The notes beneath the pieces were generated by a model, which worked only from the letters and a program-made list of their open reading frames with translations, was not told where the DNA came from and did no database searches. DNA of 64,000 bases from contig CM049318.1 of NCBI GenBank assembly GCA_026874595.1, positions 27,304,956-27,368,955 on the forward strand. Reading direction: 5' to 3'. The translations under genes and the position numbers were made by a program. Each line of letters starts with the position of its first letter. The first letter of the stretch is position 1. Shown piece after piece: positions 60,738 to 64,000 of the stretch. This stretch comes from Sipunculus nudus (taxonomy: Eukaryota; Annelida; Sipuncula; Golfingiida; Sipunculidae).

Positions 60738-60910
60738 GGGACCTAGGCAGTCGAGTGGTAGCATCTTCGGCGCTCTTCGCTGGCGACCCGACTTCGATTC
60801 CATGCATGGCTATGAGAGTTGGTTATTGTGGCTCGTCCAATGGTTCTGCCGTTTCGTCAACGCCTACAGACAACCAAACGCCACCATCCGAGCCATGGAA
60901 AATGCCCACA
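60738..60910 (+). mobile_element. tRNA-derived SINE
   Basis: A plus-strand tRNA-like head has an A-box-like TAGGCAGTCGAGTGGTAGCA and a B-box-like CGACTTCGATTCCATGC about 35 bases downstream, giving typical internal pol III promoter spacing. A non-tRNA body with GAGAGTTGGTTATTGTGGC follows. The 3' strand does not pair with the 5' end, so it is not a working tRNA. Confidence 0.55.
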
Positions 60911-61880
60911 ATTAGTTAGTAGAACTAATTGTAAAATCCTTGTTAACAAATAATGTTTACAATATTAAGATTTACATGAAAAACCATGACAAAAATTACA
61001 GACTAACATTTATGGTCTCAAAAGTTTCACTTCAATGTTTATGCCTTATATAATTAATATATAAGACAGTTAAAATCTTAAAAAGGTCAAGAGAAATATT
61101 CTGCGTATTGTACTAAATTCTGCAACAATTTATTATATAAAAACCGAAACCACATTACCTTTTAAATAACCACCTTTCCATAAATATATGGGAACTTACA
61201 AAGACATAATTTTCATGCAATGAGTAATGTGGGCTTTTGCAAAAGTCTTAATTGTTTCAGTACGCATGAATGGCAGAAGTTTATAGTTGACTTTTTTTCA
61301 ACAGGATGTGGTAAATACAGAAACATCTTATATTAAACATATTTACGGAATGGGAACATCACGTTTTATTAATCTTACCTGAATGTCACCGTTAATTTGA
61401 TCTAAATGTCAACGAATTTAATCTTTCCTAGTGCCGAAAGTGCTCTTGGATGAATGAAAAACCTCAAGCGACTGACGTCAGTAGGTGCCCCGAAGACATC
61501 GCGGGGAAACCTGCACGGTTTAATGTGGTCTACACCTTACACACTAACTATAAATAGATGGAGTATTTCTATCGGTAAATGGTGTAAAAGGAAATGTTTT
61601 TTTTTCTATATGGACAGTTGAAAAGATGCTACCTCCCACTCTCAGCTAAAATATTAGACTGGAACAAGTTAAATCGCATTTGCGATGGTTTCTCTTTTCA
61701 CGAAAACGTATTTAAGGTACCACTGTTGTTTAGCGACATGCATAAAAAAATATCTCTCACCATATATCGCGGGTTCGGATGATAGTCGAAACATATCACT
61801 TAACACATTAAATTCAGTCATGTTTGTCGTATAACTACAGCTCTTTACGAATAAATATAATTATAAAATTCGAAATGTAA
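60911..61880. other. Intergenic, AT-rich
   Basis: No gene or repeat seen. The 62-codon frame at 61594-61782 is unremarkable. Confidence 0.55.
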
Positions 61881-61884
61881 ATTA

Positions 61885-62165
61885 GTTTATGGAGATTACG
61901 TAGTTTATGTAGATTGTGTAGTTTGTGTAGATAATTGTTGATTGTGGTAGATTATGTAGTTGAAGTACTGATATATATAGATTATGAAGTTTATGCAGAA
62001 TAGATTATGAAGTTTATGTAGATTATGTAGTTTATACAGATTATTTAGTTTGCGTGGATTACTAGTTTGTGGTTTATGTAGATTATGAAGGTTATGTAGT
62101 TTATATAGATTATGTTGTTATGTAGATTATGCAGTTTATGAAGTTTAATGTCGATTGTGTGGTTT
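61885..62165. repeat. TAGATTATGTAGTTTATG minisatellite
   Basis: About 280 bp made of interchanging short units 'gtagattatgtag' and 'tttatgtagatta' (9-18 bp periods) with many substitutions. Strongly G/T versus C/A strand-biased. Confidence 0.85.
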
Positions 62166-62169
62166 AACT

Positions 62170-64000
62170 TCTTTGATAATAAAACTAAGCCCTCCTAATG
62201 ACATGAATCTTCACCTATATTGGTCAGGTACTCAACTAGAAAGAGCAATAGAATTTTCAAAAATGATTGACGTACCCCCTAAAGCATGAGTTAAAGCATG
62301 TTGAGATCGTCGATGATTCGCACACATAAAGATTAATAAAAGAAAAGTTAACCGATAACAAATCAAAAAGTAAATTACCACAAACTGCTTTACCGGTATA
62401 CCCCTTATAATATATACCGTTTAAGACCAAATTCCCTTTCATAGTAAAAGATATCTCGTGCACGCCAGATTGACAGACATCAGGACAGACGGCACCGCTT
62501 GTGTTCCGACTCAGGACGTCGTGAATAACAATCTTATCCCTTATCATTTCCTAAAAAAATTGACATCGGAACAGGTAACAAGAAATGAGAGAAAAAAAGT
62601 GAAAAACTGAATTTTCAGGGTAATAACATGAGAGCAAATTTGCAACTGACCTTAGTACAAATTTATTAGTCCTACGGGCAAACAAGATCAAGGTTCTATA
62701 TTTGTCATATTATCTAGTTTCATTTAATGCTCTACACAATTGAAATTAAAGCTTCTAGGAAACGGCGATAGTTGTACATGAAGTATATTCTATCCTCCTG
62801 TTTAAGTTACTTTTCCATATGTTGATGTATCTTTTATAAGATTGCTGCGATTTTAGGATATCTTAAACTTACATTATTGGACTCTTAGATGAAGAATTTC
62901 TGTCTTTCTTGAAAGCGACTGATGTTTCTCCTTATGCTGTCCCTTAAACAGGATTCTCTCAAAATCTGGGATTTCACTTTTAAGGTCCTATTAGCAGTTC
63001 GGCTGTCCGTCCGATTCTGTTAGGTTTTCTTTTTTTATAAATCATTATTCTTTACAAGTTTACAGAGACTTTTGTTAAGAGATTAATGTATGCCTTGTTT
63101 TCTTTATTTGCCTTCTTAGCCAGTTGAGTGAAATTTTAGGTCAGCTCAAGGATTTGAATTTCAAGATTTACTCTATTTTTATCTTTATTCGTACCAAGGT
63201 ACGAACTGGAGCTAAACCAAAACAAGAAATATAGTCATCAATTATAGTCATGAATAAAATGACATAAAATGGCCACATCCACTTTGAAGTACGCTTTTCA
63301 TGCAGCGGTTATACACTGCAGTCGTCACAGACATACTTTCATGTAACCGCTGCTTTAACACTCGTTCTGGCATATTGCCAAGAATCAGACCAATTAGAGC
63401 ATCTGTCCCCGTGTAATCAAACCAATGAGAGCGGGTGTCGTATGTCTAAGATATGGGCTGGATGCACAATGCAATACCAATCTATCAGTCAGTGGTTTGA
63501 TTGCAATTCCGTGCTTTGTGCGCATTCACCATATAGTGTTCAAGCCAAGAATACATTGCCTTATACAATGAAGCGGTTGTCTGTATAATCGCCGCGGAGG
63601 AGCGAACGTTGCAGCAGCGCGTTTAATTTAAAGATTTCTAGGAACCCCGCTAAATCTAAAATTATAGCCAGGTTACATCGGTCAAATTTACCTACGCTAG
63701 AGAATGCTTTTTTTTTTCATATATACAGGATCAGCTCTTTATATGTTCACCTTTCACGCTTTGTAAAGCAGCAGTAATCACTCTTATATTCTCACATGAT
63801 ATAACAATCTCCCAGACCATAGCAGCCTATAAAATTCCCATACAATTATAGGACTTATAAGAAATGTGAAAATATGACTCAGATTTTCTGTAAATGCCAC
63901 TGGGAGTTAATTGCCTGGATGCTAATAAGAAAATGAAACCAGATGAAGCATATATCTTTTCATGTGATATGGTTTAATTTTAGATTATTTAATTAATTGG
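62170..64000. other. Intergenic to window end
   Basis: A 96-codon minus-strand frame (62257-62547) has no recognised domain. 'accccgctaaat' at 63643 recurs from 35382. A GC-richer patch lies at 63587-63625. No gene supported. Confidence 0.5.

Overview
This is an animal nuclear genomic window: AT-rich, full of long (TA)n tracts, transposable-element debris and minisatellites, with no operon-like gene packing. The repeat types point to a marine lophotrochozoan, most likely a mollusc. They include non-autonomous elements with tandem-repeat cores and a terminal hairpin plus CTAGT, tRNA-headed SINEs, and families with GGTGGCGCCACC-type motifs. The phylum is inferred, not proven.

Only one gene is convincing: an intact single-exon minus-strand gene at about 7.4-8.7 kb encoding an ankyrin-repeat protein with a C-terminal SOCS box (ASB-like, predicted substrate adaptor of an Elongin B/C-Cullin5 ubiquitin ligase). 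Its upstream flank holds a perfect CRE palindrome. A weaker candidate is a Cys-rich exon with possible companion exons on the minus strand at 27.5-28.5 kb. A GC-richer stretch at 52.1-52.5 kb has E2F- and ETS-like sites and may be a promoter.

Layout: 0-7 kb intergenic with a degenerate repeat field; 7-9 kb the ASB-like gene; 9-15.8 kb intergenic with two small inverted-repeat elements; 15.8-22 kb several tandem-core elements and MITEs; 23-31 kb dispersed repeats, a LINE remnant, the Cys-rich candidate and a Helitron-like element; 32-34.3 kb a tandem duplication of about 1.2 kb; 38.1-46.65 kb a large palindromic composite element; 46.7-48 kb a tandem repeat with a unit of about 520 bp; 49.3-51.5 kb an internally deleted Ty3/gypsy retrotransposon on the minus strand; 51.5-64 kb intergenic with SINEs, microsatellites and a minisatellite.

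The most notable structure is the 8.57-kb composite at 38085-46650. It is an inverted-repeat element with TA-flanked ends GTCC...GGAC, into which a second element with the same terminal bases (38677-43291) inserted, also at TA. The undamaged right arm of the outer element serves as the empty-site reference. The inner element has inverted arrays of a repeat of about 161 bp around a decayed ORF carrying an HEEAD motif. Apart from the ASB-like gene the genes do not form a pathway; the window is mainly a record of nested and decaying mobile DNA.
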